Source: Chloracidobacterium sp. CP2_5A (GTDB taxonomy: Bacteria > Acidobacteriota > Blastocatellia > Chloracidobacteriales > Chloracidobacteriaceae). Taken from it: a DNA stretch of 64,000 nucleotides. A program made the translations under genes and the position numbers. Shown in pieces: positions 36,943 through 46,772 of the stretch (within the stretch, counting starts at the first letter, position 1; every line of letters begins with the position of its first letter). The notes beneath the pieces are model-generated. The model did not search any database, was not told the origin of the DNA, and was given only the letters and a program-made list of their open reading frames with translations. Location of the stretch: assembly GCA_002254845.1 (NCBI GenBank), contig NKPT01000010.1:17760-81759 (forward strand), in the 5' to 3' direction.

Positions 36943-39900
36943 TTAAAATTCTATTTTAGATCGATTTTTCTGATATATCCTGTAAACTTCAAATCGGCAA
37001 ATTGATTTGAAGTCGCAATTTTTGCAATCCTTTACGCCTTGGGAAGGGAAAACTTGAAATTTTCCTTCTCTAATTTGATTTCTATATTTCCACAAATAGT
37101 TAATAATTAGATTAAGATTTGATTCCCATTCCGTTTTTTCAAGCAACAGGCTTCGACTTTTGACAGGAAGAACCTTAATGTAATCAGCTTGATAAATTCC
37201 ATTGTTTCGACGAGGAGCTTTTCTTATTGAATAATAGCCGCCGCCCGCAATTGGCGAGAAAGATGGGAAACATTTCTGGATAGCTGTTATATAAACAGCG
37301 ATTTGAACATCTCGCCCGTTTCGCATATCCTGTAGCGAATAGCCTCTAGATAATTTATAATCGTAAGCTATAAATATTTTTATTTTTTCATCTTTATCCT
37401 GTATTTCTAGAACGTCTACGCGATCAATTTGGCCGCGCAGCCTAAGCTTTTCGCCCTGCTTGTTGGTAAGCGTAAGCGGCGCTTTCACTGAGCCTTGATC
37501 AGCTTTTGGCGGGCGCATGCCAAAAGCGATTTCCGTAATGTGATTGATTGGCTGGAAGCTTTCCGCCGCTTCCTCCGCGATAAGTCGCTCGAGCTGTCCC
37601 GTCAGCACGCGCTTTTCAATGTCCCAAAGTCGGGGGTTGAGCGGGGGAAGCTGTCGCTCGCGCTGCTCAAAGACGGCCGCGGCCACTTGGCGCAAGCGGT
37701 CAAGCTTGCGCTGTAGCGGGTCGCCTTGCCGGGACTGCGTCGCGTCATGAGTCGCGTCACGATAGGCGTCTCGCAGAATATCGTGGAGCAAGCGCCCGCG
37801 ATCCTGAGCTTGCAAGTCAAGCGCCGCCGTAACTCGCGGCTGAAGTCGCAGGACGCGCCGCGCGAAGAAGCGAAATGGGCAGGTCGCGTATTCGTTGAGC
37901 GCTGTGGCGCTAAACACATGCTCGTCGTTAAAGCGCAGGGCCAGCGTTGCGCGGAGGTCCTCGGCGGCGAGCTGTCCGTCAAAAGGCGTCCAGCGGCGAC
38001 CGTGTCGGGCTTGCTCCATCGCGAGCCGCTGGTTGAGCGCGTCAGTTTGCCATCCCTGCCGGGCGACATAGTCCTGCGCGGCGGACAACTGCTCCAGCGG
38101 GGGCAGTTGGCGGTCAGCATCCGCGGCTTCGCCTGCCGTCAGCAGCTTTTTTTCGGGGATGCCGCGTCGCTGGCGACCGACTGCCGCCACGACTTGGCGA
38201 ACCAGCTCGCGCTTGGTTGTGGACGCGAGAAGCTGACTCCCGTCGTAGCCCTTTGGAACGAGCGCGTAGCGCTGTCCTCCAGGTCGCGTTTCCGGCGCGA
38301 GGCGGGCGATTTCAGCCAGAAATGAAGACGCCGCCAGTTCTTTGTCTTCAGCGCCTACGGCGGCGTATGAGAGATGCAGCGCCTGCGTCGCCCGGCAGGC
38401 CACCTGATAAAAGTAGTGTTCTTCCTTGGCGAGCGTCGCTGGCGAGATGTCCTCCAGGGTTAGACCGTCTTCCTTGAGTCGCTCGCGCTCCGCCGCCGGA
38501 TAAATCCAGTCTCCCGGCAGCCGAGCCGGGAAGCCGCCCTCAGCCAATCCGGGGACAAAGATGACGGGGAAGTGCAGTCCGCGAATGGCCGTCGCCTCCA
38601 GGACGCGGACGGCGCCGAAAACTTCCGGCTCGATGCGCAGGGTCAGCCCGTCCAAGGCCCGCAGGATGTCGGCGTGCAGCGTTGCCAAGGCCATGGCGGA
38701 GGGGGCTTTCGCTTCCCCGGTCGCCGAAGCCGCGGTCGTCGGAGCGCCCAGGGTTGCGGCGATGCTTTGCGCCGCGATGGCTTGGGCGTCGATGGCCGCC
38801 AGCGCGGCGCGGCGGGCGGCTTGCAGTCCGCGCAAGTCGGCGGTCGCTTGGAGCAGCCGCCGCGGCTCCGCGACCGCCGCCCGGATATTGGCTTCCAGCC
38901 GCGTCTCGAAAGCAAGCTCCGCGAGCGTCCGCTCAATCGCTTGCGCGAGTTCCGCCGCCGGCGCCTGGAGCGGAATGTCCCCCAACAGCTGGCCAAGCCG
39001 CTTCAAAAGCTTACTGACCGCAGCCAGTTGCGAGGCGGTGACGGCGTCTGGGCGGGCGCTCGGCCGCGGCGGGCGCTCGGCCCGAAGCTCGTCTTCAGCC
39101 GGGACTTCCTCGTCGGCGGTCTGGTCCTCGGCTTCCTCGGCTTCCTCGGCTTCCTCGGCTGTCGCCCGCAGGTAGCCCGCCAATCGCTCGGCTCGCTCGA
39201 GCCAGGCGTCAAGGCGGAGCTCGTCGCCGACGAAGGCAACGACGTTCTCGACGTCATCCGCCAGCATTTGGCCGCTCGGCGACGCTTGGCTGTCTAGCGC
39301 TTCGCTAGCCGGCAGCGCGAAGTAATCGCTTTTGATGACGTCGAGGAGGCGGCTGACGGGTATGCGCGGGGCGTCATCCGCGGACGCCTCGCCGGTCGGG
39401 CGGTCAAGCGCCGCCGCCAGCAGCTTCAGCCAGGCGCGAACGGCCGGAATATCGGCGACGGGCAGCCGCTCATCGAGCGTGTAGGCAATTTCCTCATCGG
39501 CCAGCGCGCGCCGCAGATGCGGCCCATAAGTTTCCTTGTCCCGAACGACAATGGCGATGTCGGAGGGCGTCAGCCCGTTGACCTGGATATATCGCTTGAT
39601 GGCTTTGGCGATATGACGAAGTTCGCGCTCCAGATCAGGCGCTTGAGACACGAAGACGGGCGGCAGCGCGCCCGGCGGCGGGGAAAACGCTGGGTTGAAC
39701 AGCCCGGCGCGCAGGATGTCGAGTCCGGGCGCGGTTGGATGGCTGGCGATGGCTGCCGCGCCGCCGCGCTCGTGAAAGATGACTTCCGCGAAGCCCTCGC
39801 CCATGGCGCGCACTTTCTCGATGGTTTCGCGGACCGGCGCGAAGACCTGCGGGTTCTCCAGATCATCGTCGAAGTTAAATGTCACGCGCGGCGCTCGCCC

Positions 39901-40698
39901 AATTAGCCGCCGAAGAATTTCGCCCTGAACCGGCGTGAAGTCAAAGAAGCCATCCACAATGATCCGCTCGACGCCTTCCAGGAGCGGCGTCTGGCAGGGG
40001 AAGCCGTCCAGCTTGCCGTCTAGCGCGGCAATCGCGCGGAGGTAGTCGGCATCGCCTTCCGTGAACGCGCCGATTTCCAGCGCGGCGGCGTAACACTGGG
40101 CGATCCGCGCCACGTCTCGCTCGTAGCCGTGCGCCTGCTCGGCTGGATGCGGCGCTTGCGCGCCGGTCAGATTGGGCGCGGGAAGGCTTTCCCGGAAGCG
40201 GTTGATGCGCTGGTCGACAATTTGGGCGAACTCCGCCGCCGTTTTGCCGGCGCGCGCGATCTCGCCGATGAGCTTGGTCACGGAAGCCACGCAGCCGCTT
40301 GCCGCGGCGAGCGAGCCAAAGGCCGACAGGTCGCCTCGCTGCGCGAGCTGCCGCATGATTTGGGCGATTAGCGGTCGCCGCAGCGGGTAATCCTCGCCGC
40401 TGATGTCGCGGCGACGGGAAGCCGGCTGCCAGCGGCCGTCGCGCTCAACGCGGGCCGTTCGCAGCAGCTGACGGATGAAGCCGTTGAAAAGATAAACCGG
40501 CAGGCCGCCAAGGCTGCCAGTCGCCGTCCGCCCATCGAGGAGGCGGCGGGAAATGGCGTCCAGCATGGGGCGCGAGGCGACTAAATAGAGCGCGCTCTGG
40601 GGGCGTCCCTGCTGGAGCCGCGCCCTGACGTCTTCCAGTAGCCGCTCGCGCTGCTGACCGAGAACAGGTCCTCGCCAAATTTCGCGTTCCGGGGTCAT
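36943..40698 (-). CDS. AddB-like nuclease with PD-(D/E)XK domain and Fe-S cysteines
   Basis: Protein of about 1251 residues resembling the AddB subunit of helicase-nucleases that process double-strand breaks. It lacks a Walker A motif at the N-terminus; a UvrD-like C-terminal fold is suggested by VIFVPGLAEGGFPARLPGDW. The nuclease starts near residue 930 (LNEYATCPFRFFARRVLRL) and has the catalytic strand IAYDYKLSRG near 1112. Cysteines in CPFRF and the C-terminal KDCKNCDFKSICRF match the [4Fe-4S] staple of AddB and Cas4. A Glu-Ala repeat (EEAEEAEEAE, 39120-39170) lies mid-protein. The last 500 bases, covering the nuclease end, are sharply AT-rich. No addA is adjacent. Confidence 0.8.
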   Translation of the reverse strand: MTPEREIWRGPVLGQQRERLLEDVRARLQQGRPQSALYLVASRPMLDAISRRLLDGRTATGSLGGLPVYLFNGFIRQLLRTARVERDGRWQPASRRRDISGEDYPLRRPLIAQIMRQLAQRGDLSAFGSLAAASGCVASVTKLIGEIARAGKTAAEFAQIVDQRINRFRESLPAPNLTGAQAPHPAEQAHGYERDVARIAQCYAAALEIGAFTEGDADYLRAIAALDGKLDGFPCQTPLLEGVERIIVDGFFDFTPVQGEILRRLIGRAPRVTFNFDDDLENPQVFAPVRETIEKVRAMGEGFAEVIFHERGGAAAIASHPTAPGLDILRAGLFNPAFSPPPGALPPVFVSQAPDLERELRHIAKAIKRYIQVNGLTPSDIAIVVRDKETYGPHLRRALADEEIAYTLDERLPVADIPAVRAWLKLLAAALDRPTGEASADDAPRIPVSRLLDVIKSDYFALPASEALDSQASPSGQMLADDVENVVAFVGDELRLDAWLERAERLAGYLRATAEEAEEAEEAEDQTADEEVPAEDELRAERPPRPSARPDAVTASQLAAVSKLLKRLGQLLGDIPLQAPAAELAQAIERTLAELAFETRLEANIRAAVAEPRRLLQATADLRGLQAARRAALAAIDAQAIAAQSIAATLGAPTTAASATGEAKAPSAMALATLHADILRALDGLTLRIEPEVFGAVRVLEATAIRGLHFPVIFVPGLAEGGFPARLPGDWIYPAAERERLKEDGLTLEDISPATLAKEEHYFYQVACRATQALHLSYAAVGAEDKELAASSFLAEIARLAPETRPGGQRYALVPKGYDGSQLLASTTKRELVRQVVAAVGRQRRGIPEKKLLTAGEAADADRQLPPLEQLSAAQDYVARQGWQTDALNQRLAMEQARHGRRWTPFDGQLAAEDLRATLALRFNDEHVFSATALNEYATCPFRFFARRVLRLQPRVTAALDLQAQDRGRLLHDILRDAYRDATHDATQSRQGDPLQRKLDRLRQVAAAVFEQRERQLPPLNPRLWDIEKRVLTGQLERLIAEEAAESFQPINHITEIAFGMRPPKADQGSVKAPLTLTNKQGEKLRLRGQIDRVDVLEIQDKDEKIKIFIAYDYKLSRGYSLQDMRNGRDVQIAVYITAIQKCFPSFSPIAGGGYYSIRKAPRRNNGIYQADYIKVLPVKSRSLLLEKTEWESNLNLIINYLWKYRNQIREGKFQVFPSQGVKDCKNCDFKSICRFEVYRIYQKNRSKIEF

Positions 40699-40747
40699 TG
40701 GCTGTCGCCTCTGAGCGCGACTTGGCGCGCCGTTGCCACCGACGGTT

Positions 40748-41974
40748 TTACGACCGCGCCGACGCCGTGGTCTTGACCGTGACAAAAGCTAGAAAAACCG
40801 CCGCCGCCAGCGCCGCCACGGAAGCGCCAGTGATAAATGGCGAAGCCGCGGAGACATGCTTCATCGCGTAGCCGCACCAGGCCGGAGCGATAATGCGCCC
40901 CAAGCTGGCCACGGAGGCGGCGACGCCGAGCGCCTCGCCGCGCTCGTCGTCGGCTGCCCGATTGGCGAGGAGCGCCAGAAGCGTCGGGTTGGCTAGCGCG
41001 GTGCCAACGCCCATGCCCGCGCAAAGCCAGACCAGTCCGGCGGCGGTGTCCGCCAGCGGGGCCGCGGCGAGCGCGATAGTTAGCAGGCTAAGGCCAAAGG
41101 CGAAGATCGCTCGCTCGCCAAAGCGATGAACCAGCGGCCGGATGAGCGCGCCCTGCACAAGCGTCATCGTGAGGCCGAGAAACGCGAAGAGATAGCTGTT
41201 GTCGCGCTCGCCCATCTCAAAGCGCAGGTTGGTGTAAAGCGGCAGCATCATCTGATAACAGGAAGCCGCCACGATAAACAGAAAGTTAATGATGAGCAGC
41301 GGGCCAATTTGCGGATGGCGCAGCCATGTCCAGATGGAAGCCGCATCGCTGGACTGATGATTGAGCGCGGCTTCGGCGCGGCGCTCCGGCGACAGGCTTT
41401 CCGGCAGCCGCCACCACATCGCCAGCGCGTTGATCAGCGCCAGCCCGGCCGCGACGTAAAATGGCGTGGCGGCGTCGCTGTAATGGGCGATGACGCCGCC
41501 CAGCGCCGGGCCGATCGTGTAGCCCAGCCCAATCGCCGCCCCAATCATTCCAAGGCTTTGCGCCCGGCGCTCAGGGGGCGTGACATCGCTGGCATAGCTC
41601 AGGGAAAGCGCCGTGTTGCCGCCGGTCACCCCGTCCAGCGCCCGCGCCAGAAACAACACGCCAAGGGCGAAGGTGCCGTCGGCCAGTAACGAGGCCGCGC
41701 CAGTGGCCGCCGCCGCCACCGCCGAGCCGCCCATGCAGACCAGCAGCAGCGGCTTGCGGCCCGCGCGGTCGGAAAGCCGCCCAATGGCTGGCGCGAAAAG
41801 CAGTTGCGCCACCGAATAGGATGCCAGCAGCCATCCGATGACGATGGATGAGCCGCCGAAGGTCCGGGCGTAGGTCGGCAGAATGGGGATGACCATGCCC
41901 CATCCAATCTGGTCAATCAGCGTTACCAGAAAAATCAGCCGCGGCGCGCTGTTGATGCTCATCGCCCTGCTCAT
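40748..41974 (-). CDS. MFS transporter (TetA-like subgroup)
   Basis: Twelve-helix major facilitator of 408 residues. The first segment LVTLIDQIGWGMVIPILPTY and motif A GRLSDRAGRKPLLLV after helix 2, with LDGVTGGNTALSLSYASD (motif C region), are characteristic of the drug:H+ antiporter group. A drug-efflux role is possible, but many such proteins have other substrates. It lies 21 bases downstream of queD and 49 bases upstream of the addB-like gene. Confidence 0.88.
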   Translation of the reverse strand: MSRAMSINSAPRLIFLVTLIDQIGWGMVIPILPTYARTFGGSSIVIGWLLASYSVAQLLFAPAIGRLSDRAGRKPLLLVCMGGSAVAAAATGAASLLADGTFALGVLFLARALDGVTGGNTALSLSYASDVTPPERRAQSLGMIGAAIGLGYTIGPALGGVIAHYSDAATPFYVAAGLALINALAMWWRLPESLSPERRAEAALNHQSSDAASIWTWLRHPQIGPLLIINFLFIVAASCYQMMLPLYTNLRFEMGERDNSYLFAFLGLTMTLVQGALIRPLVHRFGERAIFAFGLSLLTIALAAAPLADTAAGLVWLCAGMGVGTALANPTLLALLANRAADDERGEALGVAASVASLGRIIAPAWCGYAMKHVSAASPFITGASVAALAAAVFLAFVTVKTTASARS

Positions 41975-42004
41975 GCGTTAGGTCGCGCTCAGGCGTTAGG
42001 TCGC
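41975..42004. repeat. 12-bp direct repeat, period 18
   Basis: GCGTTAGGTCGC at 41975-41986 and 41993-42004. The second copy covers the queD stop codon. Confidence 0.85.
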
Positions 42005-42364
42005 CTCGCCGTAGTAGTGACAAGCTGACGTGCAAGTTTCAGCAATGCTCACGCGATACAGACAAGGTAATGCCGGCGACAGCCGTTCCCAAATCCAGCG
42101 CGCGAGGATTTCGCTAGTCGGGTTTTCAAGTCCCGGAATTTCATTGAGATAGTAATGGTCGAGCTGTTGCCGCAGCGGCTCAAAAGCCTGCTTGATCTGG
42201 TCGAAGTCCAGGAGCCAGCCAAGCTCGGGGTCAACCTCGCCGCGGACGACGATTTCCGCGCGATAGCTGTGACCATGCAAGCGGCGACACTTGTGGTCGG
42301 GCGGCACATGGGGCAGCCGATGCGCCGCCTCGAAAGTGAAAGTTTTGGCAAGCTCGACAAGCAT
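41996..42364 (-). CDS. queD: 6-carboxytetrahydropterin synthase
   Basis: Converts dihydroneopterin triphosphate for queuosine synthesis (6-pyruvoyl-tetrahydropterin synthase family). The 122 residues carry the zinc histidines in FEAAHRLPHV and RLHGHSY and the catalytic cysteine in DHKCRRLHGH. ATG at 42364 is the first true start; a TTG lies 6 bases upstream. The other queuosine genes are not in the window. Confidence 0.93.
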   Translation of the reverse strand: MLVELAKTFTFEAAHRLPHVPPDHKCRRLHGHSYRAEIVVRGEVDPELGWLLDFDQIKQAFEPLRQQLDHYYLNEIPGLENPTSEILARWIWERLSPALPCLYRVSIAETCTSACHYYGEAT

Positions 42365-42596
42365 AGACAAACCAACGGCTCAGGCTAATTGTGATATTAC
42401 GCACGATGGTCGAAGCGTCAACGCCAAGCCGGCGTCAAGTCCCGCCGGATAGCCGCCGCCGCTTGACTTGCGCTTGCCTCGGCACATACCGTTTGACTCG
42501 CGCATTCGCTCTCTTTCGCTAGCTTCTCGACTCGGCTTTCTTCGCCCTGGCCGGCTACGTCTCGAATGTGGACGGCCAAGCTATCAGCCCGCACGC

Positions 42597-45500
42597 ATGA
42601 CTGAATACGAGTCGCCGACCGAACCGATCGAAGTCCAGCCCGATCCGTTGCTTGGGACGGTCGTGGACGGGAAGTACCGCATCGAGCGCGTGCTCGGCGT
42701 GGGCGGCATGGCTACGGTGTATGCGGCGATACGATTGCAGATTGGCGATATGGCGGCCATCAAGGCGCTCACGCCGGAGTCAACGGCGGTGCCGCTCGCG
42801 GTTGCCCGCTTCCAGCGCGAGGTGCGCGCCGCCGCCCGGATCAAGCACCCTAACGTCGTGGCGATTTATGACTTCGGCAGCCTGCCGGACGGCCGCGCCT
42901 ACATGGTGATGGAATACATCACCGGGGAATCGCTGCGGGAGGAGCTCAAGCGCGCCGGCCGGCTCGCGCCGGAGCGAGCGGTCGCCATTCTGACCAGCGT
43001 GTGCGCGGCGATTCACGCGGCGCACCAGGAAGGCATCCTGCACCGCGATCTCAAGCCGGAAAATATCATGCTGGCGCGTCAGCGGGACGGCGCGGAAGTC
43101 GTCAAGGTGGTGGACTTCGGCGTGGCCGAGCTGCATGAGCAGGCGACGGCTTCGGCCATGACGAAGCTGACGGAGTATGGCTTGATGGTGGGCACGCCGC
43201 ACTATATGTCGCCGGAGCAGTGCCGCAGCGAGCCGCTCGACCCGCGCTCGGATGTGTATAGCCTGGGCATCATCGCCTACGAGTTACTGACCGGCACGGT
43301 GCCTTTCAACGCCCGGACGGTGTCGGCCGTCATTATTCAGCAGGCCACGGAAGCGCCGCGCCGCCCGCGCGACTTGAACCCGGAGTTGAGCTGGGCGTTA
43401 GAGCATGTCATTTTGCGAGCGCTGGAAAAGGACCCGGCGCGGCGACCGCAAACCGCCGCTGAACTCGCCCAAGACCTCAGCCTGTCGCTGTCGAATATTC
43501 GCCCGTCGCTGTCAAGCATCCGGCCAACGACTTCGCTGGGCGGCTTTGTCGCGCCCCCGACGGGCGAGATGACAGGGCCGCTGTTGCCGCCCATGACCGG
43601 CGGCGGGACAACGGAGCTGCCGTCCCGCGCGATAGTCGCCCGGCGGTCGGGCACGCTGCGTTACGACAGCCTGACCGGGATTCGCAATCTGACCTTTCTC
43701 AAGCAGGAAGTGGAAAGCCTCGTGGCGGCCCGCCGGACGGCGTCGCTGTTGCTGGTCAGCGTGGACAACCTAAAAGCCTATGCCGACCAGCTAGGCTATG
43801 CCGCCGGCGACAGCCTGCTGCGGGAGCTCGCCCACTGGCTTCGGGATCACGTCGGCGAGCTGGGGGTCGTGGCGCGCTTAGGCGGCGACGAGTTCGCCAT
43901 TCTGCTGCCTGGAAGCGCCGCCCCCGACGCCATTGTGTTCGCCGACCAGATGGCCCGGCGTCTGGCGGAGCAGCGGTTTCTGCGCGCCGAGGTGCCGAGC
44001 GGGCTGACCGTGCAAGTGACAATCGCCGTCGTGGTGTCGCCGGATGACGCCGCCACGGGGATTGGGCTGTTGGACGCGGGCGGGCAGGCGCTGGCCATCG
44101 CCAAACAGCAAGCGCCGGGCCGCGTCTATCGGCAGGGGCTGGACGACCAGACCCTGCGCGAGCATCCAAACTTCAACGCCTTTGTCGGACGCGACCAGGA
44201 ACTGCGGAAGCTGCAGGAGATGTTCGACCGGACGGCGGCCGGGCACGGGCAGCCCGTCCTGGCGATGGGTCCGACCGGTATCGGCAAGACGCGCCTGGTG
44301 CACGAGTTTCGGCGGCGACTCGCCGGCCGCGAAGTGACGTTTCTCGCCATGCCCTTTTATGAAGCCGGGCAGGGAACGCCGTATAAATCCTTCTACGACA
44401 GTTTGCGGGGAACCCTTCAGGCGCTGCTCGAAGCCGCCGAGCCGGCGCTTATCCAGCAGATGTTCGGGCCACTCGCCGAGCGCGTCGCGCTTGAGTTTGG
44501 CACGGAAGACGGGTTTTTGCATTTCTGCGAAGCCGTGCAGTCGGAAAGCCCGCACGAGAGGTATCTGGCGTTTGAGTATCTCGCGGCGCTGTACGCCACG
44601 CTGTCCAGCCGCCAGATCACCGTGCTGTTCGTGGACGACGCGCACTTCGCGGATGAGCTTAGTCTGGACTTGTTGGCGTACCTCGCCCGCTCGACGGCCG
44701 AACAGCGGCTAATGCTCATCCTCGCGGCCCGCTCGGAGCTGCTGACCGAGCAGCACCCGCTCCGCAACTGGATGCGGGCGGTCAATCAGTCGGTCGGCTT
44801 TGAGTTGCTGACGCTGGAGCCGTTATCGCTGGACGACGTTATGGCGCTGGTGCAGGCGACCTTTCCCAAAATCAAGACGACCTCCGGCGTTATCGCCCGC
44901 CTGCACGCGGAAACGCGCGGCAATCCCTTCTTTTTGGCTGAGATCCTGCGTCACTTGGTTCAGACCAAGCACATTGCGCGCCAGGAAGAAGGCTGGGTCT
45001 TTCCGCCGCTGACGGATGTCTCGCTGCCGCCGTCGGTCATCGAGGTCGTCGAGGCTTCCTTTTCGCGGCTCTCGCCGGGGGCGCTGGAGCTGTTGTCGCA
45101 GGCGGCTGTGATCGGCATGGACTTTACGTTCGACTTGTTGCTGACCGTTACGGAGCGCCCGGAGCGCGAAGTGCTGGCGGCGGTCGAGGAGGGGCTGGCG
45201 CAGGGCATCATCGCGGAGCTGACCGAGGCGGAAGAGGACAGCTACCGCTTTCGGCACGGGACGGTGCAGAAAGTGCTCTACAACCGCCTCAATCGCCGGC
45301 GGCGACGCACGCTTCATGCCGCCGTCGGTCATGCGCTCGAACAGGCGGCGACCGCGACCGGCCGGGGCGGTCGGCTCGCGGGCGAGCTGGCCTTTCATTT
45401 CCACCATGCGGCGGAACACCTTCCGACCCTGCGCTACGCCGCTTTGGCCGGCACGCAGGCCTGGCGAGCGTGGTCCATTGACGAGGCGCTGAAATTCTAC

Positions 45501-46772
45501 GGCTGGGCCGAGGAAGCCGAGCGCCGACTCAACATCCTGGTGGATGTGATTTTTGACGAGAAGCAAGCTTCATTTGACAAAGTGCCGGTCGAGCAACTCC
45601 GGCTCATTGCCGACTTCAACCTCAACTATGGGCAAATGCTGGTACACATCGGCCAGCTGACCGAAGCCGAGAAAAAGCTTCAGTTAGCGCAAACGCTGGC
45701 CCGCCCCTCACAGGATGAGCACCTGCGGGGGAAAACGCTGGCGGCGCTAGGCGAGCTGTGCGAGGCGCGCAGCGAGTATTCGTCGGCGCTGCTGTACTGC
45801 CATCAGGCGCTTGAAGTCCTGCGGCGCAAGGGCGATAAGCGCGCCGAGGCCCGGACCACCGCCGTCATCGGCACGCTCTACGACCGCCTTGGGCAGTTTG
45901 CGCGCGCGGCGGACGCGCTCGACAAGGCGCTGGCGCTGGCGCGCGCCATCCGGGACCGGCAGGTTGAAGCTCTCGCCCTGCGCGAAAGCGCGTTTGTCCG
46001 GGCGCGGCAGGGCGAGTTCGCCTTGGCGCTGACGCTGGCCGGCGAAGGTCTAGCTGCGGCGGAGCGCTTGGCTGATCCGCTGGGGATTTCCATTGCCGCC
46101 AGCATTCTGGGGGCCACGCTGCGGGCGCAGGGCGATTACGAGGCGGCTATCGAGCGATTTGAGCAGGCCCGCCGACTGACCCAAGACCTCAGCCGCCCTC
46201 GCAGCGCGTGCATCGAGCTGATCAACATCGCCGAGTGCCTGGTTGGGCTGGGCGATGGGGGGCAGGCTTTGGAAAAGGGACAGGCCGCGCTCGGCATCGC
46301 CACGCGGATTGGCAACCGCCAGCTTGAGGGCTTGGCCACGCTCGTCATTGGCTACGCTTATCGTCAGCGGGGCGAGCTGGGGGCGGCGGTGGTGTGCTTT
46401 CAGTCGGCGCTGAAGCTCTTATCTTCGATCAGCGACCGGGCGGCGGAGTGCGATGCCCTGCTGGCGCTGGCGGATTGGCACTGCCTGGATCAGCACCCAG
46501 CGGAGGCGCTGGAACTCGTCCACCAGGCCGTCGCCACGCTGCCGGATGAAACTGCCCGCCCTTGGCGGTGGCGCATGGCCGTCATGTCGGCGCGCTGCCA
46601 CCGTCTCTTGCGCCAAATGGATGCCGCGCGGGCCGACCTCGAAAAAGCGGGCGGCATCATCAAGCAGCTCCGCGCCAACCTCAGCCCGGCAGTTAACCCC
46701 GACCGCTTCGCCCGCGCGATTGAGCCGTTTGACGCCGAGTGGCGCGAGCTGTATGGCCGCCCTGCGCCGTAA
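42597..46772 (+). CDS. Ser/Thr kinase - GGDEF - STAND/AAA ATPase - TPR protein
   Basis: Giant soluble signalling protein of 1391 residues. Kinase (about 25-290): glycine loop LGVGGMATVY, Lys56, HRDLKPEN with Asp151, and DFG at 173, all intact. GGDEF (about 350-515): DSLTGIRN, then RLGGDEF at 427-433. However, the usual first metal aspartate is Ser388 (SVDNLK) and the guanine-binding Asn is Ala396, and no RxxD I-site is seen, so diguanylate cyclase activity is doubtful. ATPase (about 528-870): Walker A GPTGIGKT at 558-565. TPR superhelix: about 950-1390. No membrane segment. The kinase-ATPase-TPR layout is known in bacteria; the inserted GGDEF is the odd part. It diverges from queD. Confidence 0.85.
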   Translation: MTEYESPTEPIEVQPDPLLGTVVDGKYRIERVLGVGGMATVYAAIRLQIGDMAAIKALTPESTAVPLAVARFQREVRAAARIKHPNVVAIYDFGSLPDGRAYMVMEYITGESLREELKRAGRLAPERAVAILTSVCAAIHAAHQEGILHRDLKPENIMLARQRDGAEVVKVVDFGVAELHEQATASAMTKLTEYGLMVGTPHYMSPEQCRSEPLDPRSDVYSLGIIAYELLTGTVPFNARTVSAVIIQQATEAPRRPRDLNPELSWALEHVILRALEKDPARRPQTAAELAQDLSLSLSNIRPSLSSIRPTTSLGGFVAPPTGEMTGPLLPPMTGGGTTELPSRAIVARRSGTLRYDSLTGIRNLTFLKQEVESLVAARRTASLLLVSVDNLKAYADQLGYAAGDSLLRELAHWLRDHVGELGVVARLGGDEFAILLPGSAAPDAIVFADQMARRLAEQRFLRAEVPSGLTVQVTIAVVVSPDDAATGIGLLDAGGQALAIAKQQAPGRVYRQGLDDQTLREHPNFNAFVGRDQELRKLQEMFDRTAAGHGQPVLAMGPTGIGKTRLVHEFRRRLAGREVTFLAMPFYEAGQGTPYKSFYDSLRGTLQALLEAAEPALIQQMFGPLAERVALEFGTEDGFLHFCEAVQSESPHERYLAFEYLAALYATLSSRQITVLFVDDAHFADELSLDLLAYLARSTAEQRLMLILAARSELLTEQHPLRNWMRAVNQSVGFELLTLEPLSLDDVMALVQATFPKIKTTSGVIARLHAETRGNPFFLAEILRHLVQTKHIARQEEGWVFPPLTDVSLPPSVIEVVEASFSRLSPGALELLSQAAVIGMDFTFDLLLTVTERPEREVLAAVEEGLAQGIIAELTEAEEDSYRFRHGTVQKVLYNRLNRRRRRTLHAAVGHALEQAATATGRGGRLAGELAFHFHHAAEHLPTLRYAALAGTQAWRAWSIDEALKFYGWAEEAERRLNILVDVIFDEKQASFDKVPVEQLRLIADFNLNYGQMLVHIGQLTEAEKKLQLAQTLARPSQDEHLRGKTLAALGELCEARSEYSSALLYCHQALEVLRRKGDKRAEARTTAVIGTLYDRLGQFARAADALDKALALARAIRDRQVEALALRESAFVRARQGEFALALTLAGEGLAAAERLADPLGISIAASILGATLRAQGDYEAAIERFEQARRLTQDLSRPRSACIELINIAECLVGLGDGGQALEKGQAALGIATRIGNRQLEGLATLVIGYAYRQRGELGAAVVCFQSALKLLSSISDRAAECDALLALADWHCLDQHPAEALELVHQAVATLPDETARPWRWRMAVMSARCHRLLRQMDAARADLEKAGGIIKQLRANLSPAVNPDRFARAIEPFDAEWRELYGRPAP

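Noticed and set aside
33960..37450. AT-rich tract as a mobile genomic island
   Set aside because: No integrase, transposase, tRNA or attachment repeat, and both borders fall inside housekeeping-type genes.
40748..41974. MFS gene as a tetracycline resistance determinant
   Set aside because: Motifs only place it in the drug:H+ antiporter group; a specific substrate is not supported.
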